From: Bacteroidota bacterium
GTDB taxonomy: Bacteria > Bacteroidota > Bacteroidia > Chitinophagales > Chitinophagaceae
Direction of reading: 5' to 3'
Assembly (NCBI GenBank): GCA_023409975.1
Contig: JAEYQO010000003.1
Coordinates: 1 to 31,374 of the forward strand
DNA length: 31,374 nucleotides
Positions 16,900 through 25,235 of this stretch are shown here, piece by piece. The notes beneath the pieces are model-generated. The model was not told the DNA's origin, made no database searches, and saw nothing but the letters and a program-made list of their open reading frames with translations. Position numbers and translations under genes: made by a program. Numbering within the stretch: the first letter of the stretch is position 1; each line of letters opens with the position of its first letter.

Positions 16900-18081
16900 A
16901 TGGATATTCGCCAGCTTTTTCGTAGTCATTTAGCTCAGACATCAGAGACCCCGGTAGGTCTGCATATTACCAAAGCTGAAGGTTGCAATTTGTTCGATAT
17001 CAATGGGAAAGCATATCTGGATTTAATTGGAGGTATTAGTGTTTCAAATGTTGGTCATAGCAGGAAGGAGGTAGTTGAGGCTGTATGTCGTCAGTCCCGG
17101 GAGTACATGCATATCATGGTATATGGGGAATTGCTTCAGAGTCCGCAAATTGAATACGCCAGCAGCCTGGTGCAACTTTTACCTGCCGGACTTGACAGTG
17201 TATACTTTACCAACTCCGGAGCAGAGGCAGTTGAAGGAGCGCTTAAGCTCGCCAGAAGGGTTACAGGCCGTCCCGAAGTAATCGCTTGCAATTATAGCTA
17301 TCATGGGTCTACAACCGGCGCCCTTAGTATCATCGGAGATGAATACTGGAGAAATGCTTTTCGTCCTCTTCTTCCTGGCGTTTATCACTATAACTATAAT
17401 TCTCAGGAACTTCTGGATGCCATCGGCAGTGAAACGGCTTGTGTAGTTCTGGAAACGGTACAGGCTGAAGCAGGTGTAATTAAGCCTGACCCGAATTGGC
17501 TTGAGGCGGTGCGGATGCGCTGCACTGAGGTAGGTACACTGCTGGTTCTCGATGAGATCCAATGTGGTTTTGGACGTACAGGCACCTTGTGGGGTTTCCA
17601 ACAGTTTAGAGTTCAGCCGGACATCCTGCTGCTAGGCAAAGCTCTTGGTGGAGGAATGCCGTTAGGTGCTTTTATTTCTTCATTAGATCACATGCAGCAA
17701 CTATCTAAAAATCCGGTACTTGGGCACATAACAACTTTTGGCGGTCATCCCGTGAGTTGTGCTGCGGGGAAAGCCGCACTGGAGGTGTTAAACAATAGTG
17801 CACTGTTGCAGGAAGTAAGATTGAAGGAAGCGCATTTCCTGAAACTGTTACACCATCGCCATATCGTTGAGGTCCGAAGCGCTGGCTTATTGATTGCCAT
17901 TGAATTAGCCTCGGCAGATATGGTTGTTGATGTCCTTCAAAAAGCATTGCAGGAAGGATTATTTTCGGATTGGTTTCTGTTTGCTCCACAATGTATCCGG
18001 ATAGCACCTCCTCTTACGATTACAATCGAAGAAATCGAACAGGCCTGCACGATATTGTTAGACTGTCTCAATAAAGTATAG
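16900..18081 (+). CDS. Class III PLP-dependent aminotransferase
   Basis: 393 residues of the acetylornithine/ornithine/4-aminobutyrate aminotransferase family (PF00202). It moves an amino group from an amine or omega-amino acid to a keto acid in the cytoplasm. The phosphate-binding FTNSGAEAVEGALKLARR (103-120) is present, as is the aromatic stacking NYSYHGSTTGALS (131-143). The cofactor Asp is in VLDEIQCGFGRTG (216-227) and the Schiff-base lysine is K247 in LLGKALGGGMPLGAF, followed by TTFGGHPVSCAAG (278-290). All key residues are intact. The substrate cannot be told: the neighbours (DUF922 protease, ugd) do not point to arginine or GABA metabolism. A hairpin follows the stop before ugd, so it is probably transcribed alone. 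Confidence 0.92.
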   Translation: MDIRQLFRSHLAQTSETPVGLHITKAEGCNLFDINGKAYLDLIGGISVSNVGHSRKEVVEAVCRQSREYMHIMVYGELLQSPQIEYASSLVQLLPAGLDSVYFTNSGAEAVEGALKLARRVTGRPEVIACNYSYHGSTTGALSIIGDEYWRNAFRPLLPGVYHYNYNSQELLDAIGSETACVVLETVQAEAGVIKPDPNWLEAVRMRCTEVGTLLVLDEIQCGFGRTGTLWGFQQFRVQPDILLLGKALGGGMPLGAFISSLDHMQQLSKNPVLGHITTFGGHPVSCAAGKAALEVLNNSALLQEVRLKEAHFLKLLHHRHIVEVRSAGLLIAIELASADMVVDVLQKALQEGLFSDWFLFAPQCIRIAPPLTITIEEIEQACTILLDCLNKV

Positions 18082-18116
18082 CAGGAAACGTCCGTTAACA
18101 TCTTAATACAATTTGG

Positions 18117-18147
18117 CCTACATAGAAAACGCTGTTTTTCATGTAGG
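18117..18147 (+). terminator. Hairpin between aminotransferase and ugd, probable terminator
   Basis: CCTACATAGAAAAC (18117-18130) pairs with GTTTTTCATGTAGG (18134-18147) across a 3-base loop, a 14-pair stem with one mismatch and one G-U. It is followed by TTT and, a few bases on, a T run. The outer arm overlaps a possible ugd promoter element. Confidence 0.5.
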
Positions 18148-18151
18148 TTTG
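18144..18151 (+). promoter_or_regulatory. Possible -7 element of ugd
   Basis: TAGGTTTG fits TAnnTTTG and lies 22 bases before the ugd ATG. The only TTTG upstream (18112-18115) is 28 bases away, longer than usual. The element shares its first bases with the right arm of the hairpin at 18117-18147. Confidence 0.35.
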
Positions 18152-18173
18152 CTAACTTTTTAACAAGTATTCT

Positions 18174-19553
18174 ATGCAAATTGCCATTATTGGAACGGGT
18201 TACGTAGGCCTTGTAACAGGTACCTGCTTTGCTGAAACAGGGAACAACGTGATGTGTATTGACATCAACGAGGAGAAGATTGAACAGTTGAGAGCAGGAA
18301 AAACACCTATCTATGAACCAGGTCTCGATGTGCTGCTCGAAAGAAATATCAGAGATAAAAGACTACAATTCACCACCTCACTCGCTGAGGGTATCAAGGG
18401 TGCGAAGATCATTTTCCTGGCGCTGCCTACCCCTCCCGGAAAGGATGGTGCCGCAGACCTGCATTTCGTACTTCAGGTAGCTGCAGAACTGAGCAACATC
18501 ATCACTGAATATACCGTTATCGTAAACAAAAGTACAGTGCCTGTTGGTACTGCTGAGAAAGTTGCCGAAGTACTGGCGCTCAACCTCGACCGTGAATTAT
18601 TCGATGTAGTATCCAATCCAGAGTTTCTGCGCGAAGGTGTGGCCGTTGACGACTTTCTGAAACCCGACAGAGTAGTGATCGGTACTACCTCTGAAAAAGC
18701 GCAGGCTCTCATGAATGAGTTGTATCAGCCTTTCCTGCGCCAGGGCAACCCGATCTATTTCATGGATGAGCGTTCTGCTGAGATGACAAAATACGCAGCT
18801 AACGCCTATCTGGCCATGCGTATATCCTTTATGAATGAAATGGCATTGCTCTGCGAAAAAGCGGGTGCCAATGTTGACTGGGTTCGTGTAGGTATGGGCA
18901 GTGACAGCCGTATTGGCAAGCGCTTCCTGTTCCCGGGTGTAGGTTATGGCGGAAGCTGCTTTCCGAAGGATGTCCAGGCTCTTGCCAGGACAGCGCGCGA
19001 ACATGAATTCGACTTCCAGCTGGTGGAGACTACCATGCAGGTGAACGATCGCCAGAAATCGGTGCTCGGCCGCAAGATCAAAGAGTACTTCGGTAATGAT
19101 CTGTCAGGGAAAACCTTTGCTATCTGGGGACTGGCATTCAAGCCAGAAACGGATGATATCCGTGAAGCTCCAGCTCTGGAGCTCATCAAAGAATTAAAGG
19201 AAGCTGGTGCTTCCATTCGGGCATTTGATCCGGAAGCCATGAACAACGTGCGCAGGATCTTTGAAGATCAGGTATACTTTGCTACAGATCAATACGACAC
19301 GGTAACAGATGCCGATGCCCTTGTTATCGTCACAGAATGGAGCGAGTTCCGCAATCCAGACTGGAAGAGAATCGAGAGCTCACTTCGCCATCCTGCAATA
19401 TTTGATGGCCGTAATGTATATTCACTTGATAAAATGCAGACACTACCTTTTTATTATGAATCGATAGGAAGGGTCATAATCCATGAGCAGGTGCGTTTTA
19501 CATTGACGAATGAAACAGAGCGGCTCGTTAGAGACCGTGGAAATCTGGATTAG
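18174..19553 (+). CDS. ugd: UDP-glucose 6-dehydrogenase
   Basis: 459 residues, typical of bacterial single-chain UDP-glucose dehydrogenases. It oxidises UDP-glucose to UDP-glucuronate with two NAD. The Rossmann loop GTGYVGLVTGTCFAETG (7-23) and D30 bind NAD. The central domain shows NPEFLREG (148-155), EMTKYAANAYLAMRISFMNE (203-222, K206 catalytic) and GVGYGGSCFPKDV with the thiohemiacetal cysteine C262 and D266. The C-terminal domain has WGLAFKPETDDIREAPALEL. It is followed after 40 bases by a UDP-glucuronate decarboxylase gene, so the pair makes UDP-xylose from UDP-glucose for cell-surface polysaccharide. The UDP-mannose/GDP-mannose dehydrogenases are related, but the partner gene favours UDP-glucose. 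Confidence 0.93.
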   Translation: MQIAIIGTGYVGLVTGTCFAETGNNVMCIDINEEKIEQLRAGKTPIYEPGLDVLLERNIRDKRLQFTTSLAEGIKGAKIIFLALPTPPGKDGAADLHFVLQVAAELSNIITEYTVIVNKSTVPVGTAEKVAEVLALNLDRELFDVVSNPEFLREGVAVDDFLKPDRVVIGTTSEKAQALMNELYQPFLRQGNPIYFMDERSAEMTKYAANAYLAMRISFMNEMALLCEKAGANVDWVRVGMGSDSRIGKRFLFPGVGYGGSCFPKDVQALARTAREHEFDFQLVETTMQVNDRQKSVLGRKIKEYFGNDLSGKTFAIWGLAFKPETDDIREAPALELIKELKEAGASIRAFDPEAMNNVRRIFEDQVYFATDQYDTVTDADALVIVTEWSEFRNPDWKRIESSLRHPAIFDGRNVYSLDKMQTLPFYYESIGRVIIHEQVRFTLTNETERLVRDRGNLD

Positions 19554-19593
19554 TCAAATTTCGAAATCAACACCTTAGTTAATAATTGATACA

Positions 19594-20547
19594 ATGAAAC
19601 GTGTACTTATAACTGGAGCAGCGGGATTTCTCGGCTCTCACCTTTGCGACCGCTTTATAAAGGAGGGCTTCCGTGTGGTTGGTATGGATAATCTTTTAAC
19701 GGGTAATATCAAGAACATCGAGCATCTTTTTCCTTTGAAGGAATTCGAATTCTATCATCATGATGTTACCAAATTTGTACACGTACCTGGTCCGATAGAT
19801 TATATCATGCATTTTGCTTCACCGGCTTCGCCGATAGACTACCTGAAGATGCCGATCCAGACGCTGAAGGTCGGAGCTTTGGGCACACATAATCTGCTGG
19901 GACTCGCTAAGGCAAAGGGTGCAAGAATTCTTGTAGCCTCTACATCTGAGGTTTATGGTGACCCGCTGGTCCACCCTCAAACAGAGGAATACTGGGGCAA
20001 TGTAAATCCTATTGGTCCACGCGGAGTATATGATGAAGCAAAGCGGTTTATGGAATCGATCACCATGGCATATCATAACTTCCATGGTGTTGAAACTCGT
20101 ATCGTACGCATCTTCAATACGTATGGTCCCAGGATGCGCCTCGATGATGGTCGTGCACTACCGACCTTTATGAGTCAGGCTCTTCGTGGTGAAGATGTAA
20201 CCGTCTTTGGAGATGGCAGCCAAACCCGTTCCTTCTGTTATGTCGATGATCTGGTAGAAGGAATTTACCGGCTGTTACATTCAGATTATGTAAAGCCGGT
20301 AAACATCGGTAATCCGGTTGAAATTACGCTGCAGCAGTTTGCTGAAGAGGTAGTAGAGTTAGTAGGTAATGAAGTCAGGATCGTTTATCAACCACTGCCG
20401 CAGGATGACCCTAAACAGAGGAAGCCTGACATCACCAAGGCAAAAGAACTGTTGGGATGGGAACCCAGAGTAGATAGAAAAGAAGGTTTGAAACTAACTC
20501 TGGAATATTTCAGACAACATATCGAATCGATACAGTTTCAGTCTTAG
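19594..20547 (+). CDS. uxs: UDP-glucuronate decarboxylase (UDP-xylose synthase), SDR family
   Basis: 317 residues. It decarboxylates UDP-glucuronate to UDP-xylose with tightly bound NAD. The Rossmann loop GAAGFLGSHL is at 8-17 and MDNLLTGNIKNIEHL at 31-45. The family segment HFASPASPIDYLKMPIQTLK (73-92), the catalytic STSEVYGDP (116-124) and GPRGVYDEAKR with Y146 and K150 are characteristic of UXS rather than of generic epimerases. QTRSFCYVDDLVEG follows, with the conserved Arg of the decarboxylase group. No N-terminal membrane anchor is present, so it is cytoplasmic. It is co-oriented with ugd (40-base gap) and closed by a strong terminator. There is no glycosyltransferase next to the pair to use the UDP-xylose. 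Confidence 0.93.
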   Translation: MKRVLITGAAGFLGSHLCDRFIKEGFRVVGMDNLLTGNIKNIEHLFPLKEFEFYHHDVTKFVHVPGPIDYIMHFASPASPIDYLKMPIQTLKVGALGTHNLLGLAKAKGARILVASTSEVYGDPLVHPQTEEYWGNVNPIGPRGVYDEAKRFMESITMAYHNFHGVETRIVRIFNTYGPRMRLDDGRALPTFMSQALRGEDVTVFGDGSQTRSFCYVDDLVEGIYRLLHSDYVKPVNIGNPVEITLQQFAEEVVELVGNEVRIVYQPLPQDDPKQRKPDITKAKELLGWEPRVDRKEGLKLTLEYFRQHIESIQFQS

Positions 20548-20571
20548 TTATTAAGTTATACTCATCATAAT

Positions 20572-20609
20572 AATAATGCAGGGTTTTCAGACCCTGCATT
20601 ATTTTTTTT
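20572..20609 (+). terminator. Rho-independent terminator of the ugd-uxs operon
   Basis: AATAATGCAGGGT (20572-20584) pairs perfectly with ACCCTGCATTATT (20591-20603) across a 6-base loop and is followed by a run of T. It lies 24 bases after the uxs stop and before the convergent barrel gene that ends at 20638. Confidence 0.93.
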
Positions 20610-20637
20610 GACTGGTTAGCAGTTATCAACCCATCAA

Positions 20638-22134
20638 TTAAAACTTCCAACCGAAAGTAAGTGCCAGGTTGTTAAGCTGGTTCTCCAGTTTTGTAGCTGG
20701 TGTGATGACAGGATCAGGTAGCACATAGGGCACCTCTGTCTGCTCGAACCTGCTATGAACAAACCCGAGGTCCATAAAGAAACCGCCGGTCCGATAACCA
20801 AGTCCAAGAGAAAGGTCCATCCTGCTCATATCGAAATCATCACTCTGATAAGGATTGCCGTAATACCCTACACCAGCGCGGAAGAAGATATTGTCAAGTC
20901 TTGCTTCTCCACCCAGTCTGAAATTGGAAGCTCCCTGAAAGTTGGTTTTAATAATATTATTCACAACTTGTTCACCAGATGCATATTCATTAGGGTAGCG
21001 TATTCTCATCTTGTCATACCAGACATATTCATAATCCAGAGTGATAAAGCCATAAGTGCCGAACAGTCCCGTTGCACTTACCACCGTCCGCCATGGTGTT
21101 TTGATATTGTAGTCAAACCTGTTCTCAGGGTTTGCGATTCGTTCCTGACCGCCATCGTCGAAATTTACCACCAGCGATTCATTAAATTCTTCGTTCAGGG
21201 CGATCCAGGAAGGTGTGTGGACAGCGGCTCCCAGCCTGAAGGCATCTGAAACCCGGTAAATAGCACCCGCCTTCAGATTAAAGCCTGAGCCTCTCGTAGT
21301 CAATGAGGTCTTGTAATTGAAGCTGGAAAAGTCATTCGTCAAGTCATCTGTTGCATCCTGCTCTTCGAAATATGCTTCACGGGTATAGCGAATAATAGGA
21401 ATACCAAGTGTAGCACCCACCATCAATTTCTCCATGTAGTTGCCACCCAATGACAGCACCATCTCATTGATCCCGCCTCTCTCTTCGACAGAACGCAATT
21501 GATTCAGTCCGGTCTCCCAGTTGGTGATAGGATAAAAGAAATTGTTCGCATCCGGATTTACGAGATAGGACTGATAGCCGAGATAGGCAAGAGAGCCTGC
21601 CTGGTCTATACTATTTGGGTTAGCGTTAGCAGCATTCGAAAACACTTCGGCAAATGAGCTGTACTGATCTCCTGAGCCCTGCATGAGTCCTCCGTAAGTG
21701 TAGTTTCTGTTGAAGTCAGCCACCCTATTCACACCAATACCGAAAGACACCGTTTTCCAATTAGCTTTTTCGTATCTCCTCCCCCTTTCGACCCTGGAGA
21801 AAACAGCTCCAAAATTGTTGAAGTTGAATCTCGCCGCGTTATCATCATTCAGATTGCCCAGATAGGTGCCATCTACAGAATTGAACTTCAGAGAAGGCGT
21901 AAACATAATTTCTGACGAACGATAAACGCCTATTCCTGCCGGATTGACGCTCAGAGAAGTGAAATCACCACCAACAGAGCCCAGAGCAGACCCAAAACCC
22001 ATTGATCTGGCAGTTCCCTGAGGTGTCATTAAGGAGTATCGCAACACATCCGTTTCATCCTGTGCCAATGCAGTGAACGCAGTGCCCGAAAATAATAGCG
22101 CAGCCAAAAGAGCGGGGTATTGTGGACGTTTCAT
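20638..22134 (-). CDS. FadL/OmpP1-like ('hemin receptor' type) outer membrane barrel
   Basis: 498 residues. A signal peptide covers about 1-24 (ending TALA, then QDETD). The mature N-terminus has MTPQGTARSMGFGSALGSVG followed by GDFTSLSVNPAGIGVYRSSE, the typical opening of the Bacteroidota OmpP1/FadL group, where this stretch forms the plug and hatch. Alternating amphipathic strands rich in Tyr, Phe and Gly then run to a terminal LTFGWKF, the aromatic ending expected for a barrel recognised by BAM. The family carries hydrophobic compounds through the outer membrane; annotations as hemin receptor are based on similarity and not on a shown substrate. It has its own promoter with a leader of about 55 bases and is separate from dapF downstream of it in transcription terms. 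It converges on uxs. Confidence 0.88.
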   Translation of the reverse strand: MKRPQYPALLAALLFSGTAFTALAQDETDVLRYSLMTPQGTARSMGFGSALGSVGGDFTSLSVNPAGIGVYRSSEIMFTPSLKFNSVDGTYLGNLNDDNAARFNFNNFGAVFSRVERGRRYEKANWKTVSFGIGVNRVADFNRNYTYGGLMQGSGDQYSSFAEVFSNAANANPNSIDQAGSLAYLGYQSYLVNPDANNFFYPITNWETGLNQLRSVEERGGINEMVLSLGGNYMEKLMVGATLGIPIIRYTREAYFEEQDATDDLTNDFSSFNYKTSLTTRGSGFNLKAGAIYRVSDAFRLGAAVHTPSWIALNEEFNESLVVNFDDGGQERIANPENRFDYNIKTPWRTVVSATGLFGTYGFITLDYEYVWYDKMRIRYPNEYASGEQVVNNIIKTNFQGASNFRLGGEARLDNIFFRAGVGYYGNPYQSDDFDMSRMDLSLGLGYRTGGFFMDLGFVHSRFEQTEVPYVLPDPVITPATKLENQLNNLALTFGWKF

Positions 22135-22196
22135 AAAGTTCGATTAAGCAGTTTTAGATAAAATGATTAAATGGCGTTACCATTTCCGGAGTCGTG

Positions 22197-22227
22197 CAAA
22201 AACTATACCGATTGTTAAAATTACAAA
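22197..22227 (-). promoter_or_regulatory. Promoter of the FadL-like barrel gene
   Basis: Minus-strand TTTG (22224-22227) is followed after 18 bases by TAGTTTTTG (22197-22205), a near match to TAnnTTTG with one extra base. Predicted transcription start near 22190, 55 bases before the ATG at 22134. Confidence 0.55.
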
Positions 22228-22279
22228 GCTCTTCTATATAAATGAATACGAGTTAACCCCTAAGTTGCTGGAAAAACAC

Positions 22280-23059
22280 TTAAGGCAGAAAGGCCAGTCC
22301 TTCAAAAACTTCCACTGCCGGACCAGTAAGCACAACCTCCCTGGCAGCATCAGGTTGGTCCTTATAAAAACTGACCTGGAGATGGCCTCCCGGTGTTTCA
22401 ATTTGCGTATCAAATGAGCCGGTAGCAGTGTCGGTATCTGCAATGGCAGCAGCAGTAACTCCCGTACCACAACTATAGGTTTCATCTTCCACCCCTCGCT
22501 CATACGTACGAACAAAAAGCCCTTCCCTGGTCGCTTCGACAAAATTGACATTGATGCCATCCGGTTGATACTCGTCGCGATTGCGGATCATACGCCCCTG
22601 TCCTACTACATCGTAATTACGTAAATCTGCCACCTTGTAAACCAGATGTGGTGAGCCGGTATTTAATCTGGTGCAATCCTTTAGATTTTCGACTGAGGTA
22701 ACATCGGCCATACTCAGACTCACCCGATCGTGATCGTTAAACCAGGCTTTGTGAGGACCGTCTACAGCAAGGAAAGTGGCCTCATTCCTTATAAGTCTTA
22801 ATTTTCTGGCAAAGGCTACAATACAGCGACCGCCATTTCCGCACATGGTACTTACGCCGCCGTCAGCGTTAAAGTAGACCATTCTGAAATCATAGTCCTC
22901 CACCTCTTCCAGTAGCATCAGGCCATCTGCACCAATCCCGAATCTACGATGACATAAAAATGCTACCTGATCCCTGCTCAGCGAAATACCTGCCGACCTG
23001 TTGTCGACGAGGATGAAGTCGTTGCCGGTGCCATGATATTTTGTAAAAGCGAGCTGCAT
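22280..23059 (-). CDS. dapF: Diaminopimelate epimerase
   Basis: 259 residues from the ATG at 23059. A longer frame to 23089 exists, but it would overlap the preceding gene's end, and the family begins MQLAFTKYHGTGNDF, as here. It interconverts L,L- and meso-diaminopimelate for lysine and peptidoglycan synthesis. The two catalytic cysteines are C73 in MCGNGGRC and C197 in YSCGTGVTAAA. FGIGADGL (40-47), YFNADGG (62-68) and GSPHLV (135-140) are further family motifs. It starts 1 base after the stop of the GWxTD gene, so it is surely co-transcribed with it, though no functional link is known. It is consistent with meso-DAP peptidoglycan and with the Mpl-like ligase at 26820-28187. Confidence 0.96.
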   Translation of the reverse strand: MQLAFTKYHGTGNDFILVDNRSAGISLSRDQVAFLCHRRFGIGADGLMLLEEVEDYDFRMVYFNADGGVSTMCGNGGRCIVAFARKLRLIRNEATFLAVDGPHKAWFNDHDRVSLSMADVTSVENLKDCTRLNTGSPHLVYKVADLRNYDVVGQGRMIRNRDEYQPDGINVNFVEATREGLFVRTYERGVEDETYSCGTGVTAAAIADTDTATGSFDTQIETPGGHLQVSFYKDQPDAAREVVLTGPAVEVFEGLAFLP

Positions 23060-23060
23060 A

Positions 23061-24527
23061 TTATAGGTTGCCGAAATATTGTTCTGCACGGGAGTTGTCA
23101 GGACGCAAACTTACACCATTCGTATAAAGAGACATTCTCCAGGCCCGGTTTCTGATCTCACCATTGATATTTGTGTGAAGAATCTTATAATCATTGGTTA
23201 TAAAACCGGGACGGTAAAACAGGAACATCCCATTACCTTGTTGCGGTAGGACATTGTATTGCCAGATCTCGTAAGGACGTGCGCCTTCCTCATTGTTTAC
23301 CACGATGCGTTCTGTGGGTGGGCCATACTTTAGATAGACCAGGCCCCTGTCCGTTTCATATCCCGGAAGTGCTGAAGATCCAAAATTCCTGTTGACGAAC
23401 CGAACTTTTTCAGCGTACTCTTCCCAGGCTTCCCCGGGATTTAGTTGATTCCTTGAGGCCCAGAAATTATAGATGAAATAGCGCTGATAAGACTCGTTGG
23501 GCTTTCTCAGGAACTCTTCAATCGTCATCCTTTCATTCGGAGAAGCGATTGGAGACAGCATTTTCAGTATCGCTCGCAACTGTGCTGCATCATATTTCCC
23601 TATGAAGGATCTACGGAGATCAATCAACTCAGGATCCTCGTTACTTGAGCTCGTATCTATCTGAGGTTTGAAAGGTTCAGGCTTCGGATTAAAAACCTGG
23701 AAGAAAAGGGTCTTTGCTGCTATTCTTGAACCACTGGTGTTTTCCAGAATCAGATTCAGGTAATAGTTACCTGAAGGAATCGTCGCTGTAGAGAAGCTCC
23801 CTTCAGTAATTTGTATCAGGGCAGACTTTACAGTATCTTTCTTTTCAAGCTGCTGAAAGGGAAGATCAAGTTCTTTTCTTGAGATAAAGGTTCGGAGGGT
23901 CAATAGTTCACCTTCAGGAATCAGCCCTAGTTTATATAACTCGGCATAGTAGCTAATCGATCTTCGGTTCTCGCCGATAAAATTCAGGCTCAGCGGAATC
24001 TGAAGCCTGCCGTTCCGTTGAAAAACACTTTCGACTTCGGAAACCACAGCAGTATCGACCAACTGGATAGAACTGAAGAATGGTGACTCACCGGCTTTGG
24101 GAACGGAGATCTGGTCTGCAAAAACAAAAGGAGTGACCGCTCTGTTAACATCCGATAGCGTAAGCTGCACCTTGTATTCACCCGGTTTTAGTGAAAAGCG
24201 TCGCAGATCCAGCAGCGTCACACTCCCCAATAAAGTAGCATCAACAATTGGATGCGATTGCAACAGGTATCGATCTGTGATCGTATCGCCCTCACTACTG
24301 ATGATCCTCAAATCCGTTTCGATGCCCGCTCTGAAGGTATCGTTTACTTTCTTGAATGCCACAGACGCAGGGTCTATCTGCCAGTATAATTCAAGATAGG
24401 CAGAAATGCCTGAACGTACCGATTGATCAGGCATATAGAACAGGTCATGTTTTACCACCGCCTGGACTGCTTTCAAAGCACTCAATGGCAGAAACAAAAG
24501 AGCCAGAACAATAAAGAGGGTGCGCAT
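23061..24527 (-). CDS. GWxTD-domain protein, secreted
   Basis: 488 residues. A signal peptide covers about 1-20 (MRTLFIVLALLFLPLSALKA). The N-terminal half (about 25-280) consists of beta-rich segments (EYKVQLTLSDVNRAVTPF; GNYYLNLILENTSGSRIAAK) resembling repeated Ig-like domains. The C-terminal domain from about 330 contains LPGYETDRGLVYLKYGPPTE (387-406). This is the GWxTD signature with Tyr in place of Trp, followed by YEIWQYN, also typical. These proteins are common in Bacteroidota and Acidobacteriota with unknown function. The neighbour downstream is dapF, 1 base away. It probably resides in the periplasm or outer membrane. A Tyr at the signature Trp position is a mild departure. Confidence 0.85.
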   Translation of the reverse strand: MRTLFIVLALLFLPLSALKAVQAVVKHDLFYMPDQSVRSGISAYLELYWQIDPASVAFKKVNDTFRAGIETDLRIISSEGDTITDRYLLQSHPIVDATLLGSVTLLDLRRFSLKPGEYKVQLTLSDVNRAVTPFVFADQISVPKAGESPFFSSIQLVDTAVVSEVESVFQRNGRLQIPLSLNFIGENRRSISYYAELYKLGLIPEGELLTLRTFISRKELDLPFQQLEKKDTVKSALIQITEGSFSTATIPSGNYYLNLILENTSGSRIAAKTLFFQVFNPKPEPFKPQIDTSSSNEDPELIDLRRSFIGKYDAAQLRAILKMLSPIASPNERMTIEEFLRKPNESYQRYFIYNFWASRNQLNPGEAWEEYAEKVRFVNRNFGSSALPGYETDRGLVYLKYGPPTERIVVNNEEGARPYEIWQYNVLPQQGNGMFLFYRPGFITNDYKILHTNINGEIRNRAWRMSLYTNGVSLRPDNSRAEQYFGNL

Positions 24528-24611
24528 AAAGGCTAAAGTATCGATACGGTTGGAGATCCGCGTGAATTAACTAAGCTTTGCAAATTACTAAAACACTGAT
24601 TGTCACTCTGT

Positions 24612-25235
24612 ATGTCTTTTGTTATAAGTTCCTTTGTCCCATTTCCGAACCTGAGCTGGTGGATTTCCCGCTTTGCTGCTCAGGAAGTCCTATGGGATGC
24701 CTCTGAACATTTTCAAAAGATGACGTTCAGGAACAGATATTATATCGCGGGAGCAACCGGGAAACAGATGTTGAGCATACCAATAGCGGAAGGCCGGAAT
24801 AATCGCAGACCGATGCGTGACATCGCAATCAGCTATCACGAGGATTGGAGAAAACAACATTGGCGTACCTTGTTTTCTGCTTACAACCGGTCGCCGTTTT
24901 TTAGTTACTATGCCCCTACACTGGAAGTTCTCTTTAGGAAACAACACCGACTTCTTTCTGAATTTTCACTGGAGAGCTATTATTGGTGTTGCCAGCAACT
25001 AAGGATTCAACCTGAAGACCGAATTGTTGAAGTGTACAGGAAGGATTATCCGGAGTCTGCTGCTGATCTCAGGAACCTCAGACCTCAGGATGCAACAGAA
25101 GTAGCCTCATTGCGATACCAGCAGGTGTTTCAGGAGAGGCATGGATTCATTCCCAACCTCAGTGTGCTTGATTTACTTTGTGCTGAAGGGCCGGGAGCGG
25201 GCCTACTACTCAGGCAATGGGCACGATCTACTTAA
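24612..25235 (+). CDS. WbqC family protein
   Basis: The frame can be extended 4 codons to a TTG at 24600, but the ATG at 24612 (MSFVISSFVPFPNLSWW) is the normal WbqC start, giving 207 residues. Typical motifs are FPNLSWWISRF near the N-terminus, then FQKMTFRNRYYIAGATGKQM with LSIPIAEG, and DWRKQHWRTLFSAYNRSPFF, the core WbqC (PF08889) signature. Members occur in O-antigen and surface polysaccharide clusters and are often annotated as possible glycine-transfer or sugar-modifying proteins; the activity is unproven. It is cytoplasmic by appearance. Its TAA lies inside a TTAA shared with the convergent sugar transferase gene. Confidence 0.85.
   Translation: MSFVISSFVPFPNLSWWISRFAAQEVLWDASEHFQKMTFRNRYYIAGATGKQMLSIPIAEGRNNRRPMRDIAISYHEDWRKQHWRTLFSAYNRSPFFSYYAPTLEVLFRKQHRLLSEFSLESYYWCCQQLRIQPEDRIVEVYRKDYPESAADLRNLRPQDATEVASLRYQQVFQERHGFIPNLSVLDLLCAEGPGAGLLLRQWARST

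Noticed and set aside
24600..24611. TTG start extending the WbqC gene by four codons
   Set aside because: The ATG at 24612 fits the family start; the extra codons add no known feature.
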